This document shows, piece after piece, positions 5,289 through 5,517 of a stretch of 5,517 nucleotides of DNA. Source of the stretch: Acidobacteriota bacterium (GTDB lineage Bacteria > Acidobacteriota > UBA6911 > RPQK01 > JADFOI01); NCBI GenBank assembly GCA_027295745.1, contig JAPUKI010000375.1, positions 1 to 5,517 on the forward strand, in the 5' to 3' direction. Each line of letters begins with the position of its first letter. Position 1 is the stretch's first letter. A program made the translations under genes and the position numbers. The notes beneath the pieces were generated by a model. The model searched no databases, was not told where the DNA came from, and saw nothing but the letters and a program-made list of their open reading frames with translations.

Positions 5289-5517
5289 GAGCGAGTGAAG
5301 AACGAAAGCGAGCCAACCCCGGGCTAGGGAAACCTAGTGGACTATGTGCCTCATCTTATCTCTTGCCAATCCCTTACAACCCTATCAGTGACACACAGTA
5401 AACCACATATATAGCAGGGGTTATCATTTTCTCGCGTAGGATTGTTAGCCTGGGCTTTGGCCCGGTTAAGTTGAGGTCAATGAGCACAGCACAGCCGGTT
5501 GGAGAAGAACAGTGCAC
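5289..5517. other. Intergenic tail with repeat-end matches and small hairpins
   Basis: I see no supported gene. CCGGGCTAG (5319-5327) repeats the right ends of both palindromic elements, and GGACTATG (5339-5346) repeats part of the left end of copy A. CTAGG (5324-5328) and CCTAG (5333-5337) form a 5-bp stem closed by a GAAA loop; no T-run follows, so it is not a convincing terminator. CTGGGC (5450-5455) pairs with GCCCGG (5460-5465), including one G-T pair. An ATG at 5480, with GAGG 3 bases before it, and a GTG at 5512, with GGAG 7 bases before it, are both possible starts of a gene leaving the window, too short to judge. Confidence 0.4.

Noticed and set aside
5324..5337. CTAGG-GAAA-CCTAG hairpin as a terminator of the hydrolase gene
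   Set aside because: The stem is only 5 bp and no T-run follows; it more likely reflects element-end sequence.

Overview
The window reads as bacterial DNA from a free-living, probably Gram-negative organism with a respiratory periplasm. It has a c-type cytochrome with two haem sites, two proteins with twin-arginine (Tat) export signals, and Shine-Dalgarno sequences before most genes. No rRNA, tRNA or phylogenetic marker is present. The mix of Tat-exported PQQ-propeller and cupredoxin proteins with amidohydrolase and alpha/beta-hydrolase genes recalls environmental Acidobacteriota and similar uncultured lineages, but that placement is only an impression.

Layout, all genes on the + strand. Positions 1-255 hold no gene but contain several overlapping inverted repeats and a short direct repeat. 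Positions 256-1002 encode an exported di-haem cytochrome c. Positions 1147-2580 encode a Tat-exported, seven-motif PQQ-type beta-propeller. Positions 2629-3219 encode a Tat-exported cupredoxin-fold protein. These three genes are spaced like one transcription unit. On family grounds they would form a periplasmic oxidation module: a quinoprotein-like dehydrogenase handing electrons to a cytochrome, with a cupredoxin as companion. The cupredoxin has lost its Cys, second His and Met copper ligands and contains no cysteine at all, so it cannot be an ordinary blue-copper electron carrier.

Positions 3227-3500 carry two abutting palindromic elements with nearly the same ends. The shorter (64 bp) looks like the longer (214 bp) without about 145 bp of internal sequence. 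Immediately downstream is the C-terminal remnant of an amidohydrolase (3524-3859), whose 5' part is missing where the elements lie. It is followed by a near-consensus -10 box and a 457-residue exported alpha/beta-hydrolase-like protein (3915-5288). This protein keeps the Gly-x-Ser-x-Gly nucleophile but appears to have His and Val where the catalytic Asp and His are expected. Positions 5289-5517 contain no clear gene, but include short matches to the palindromic element ends.

The common theme is proteins that keep their fold and export signals but lack canonical active-site residues (cupredoxin, hydrolase, possibly the propeller), next to a palindromic element and a broken gene. This could be relaxed selection and decay, or repurposing as binding or scaffold proteins; the sequence alone does not decide.
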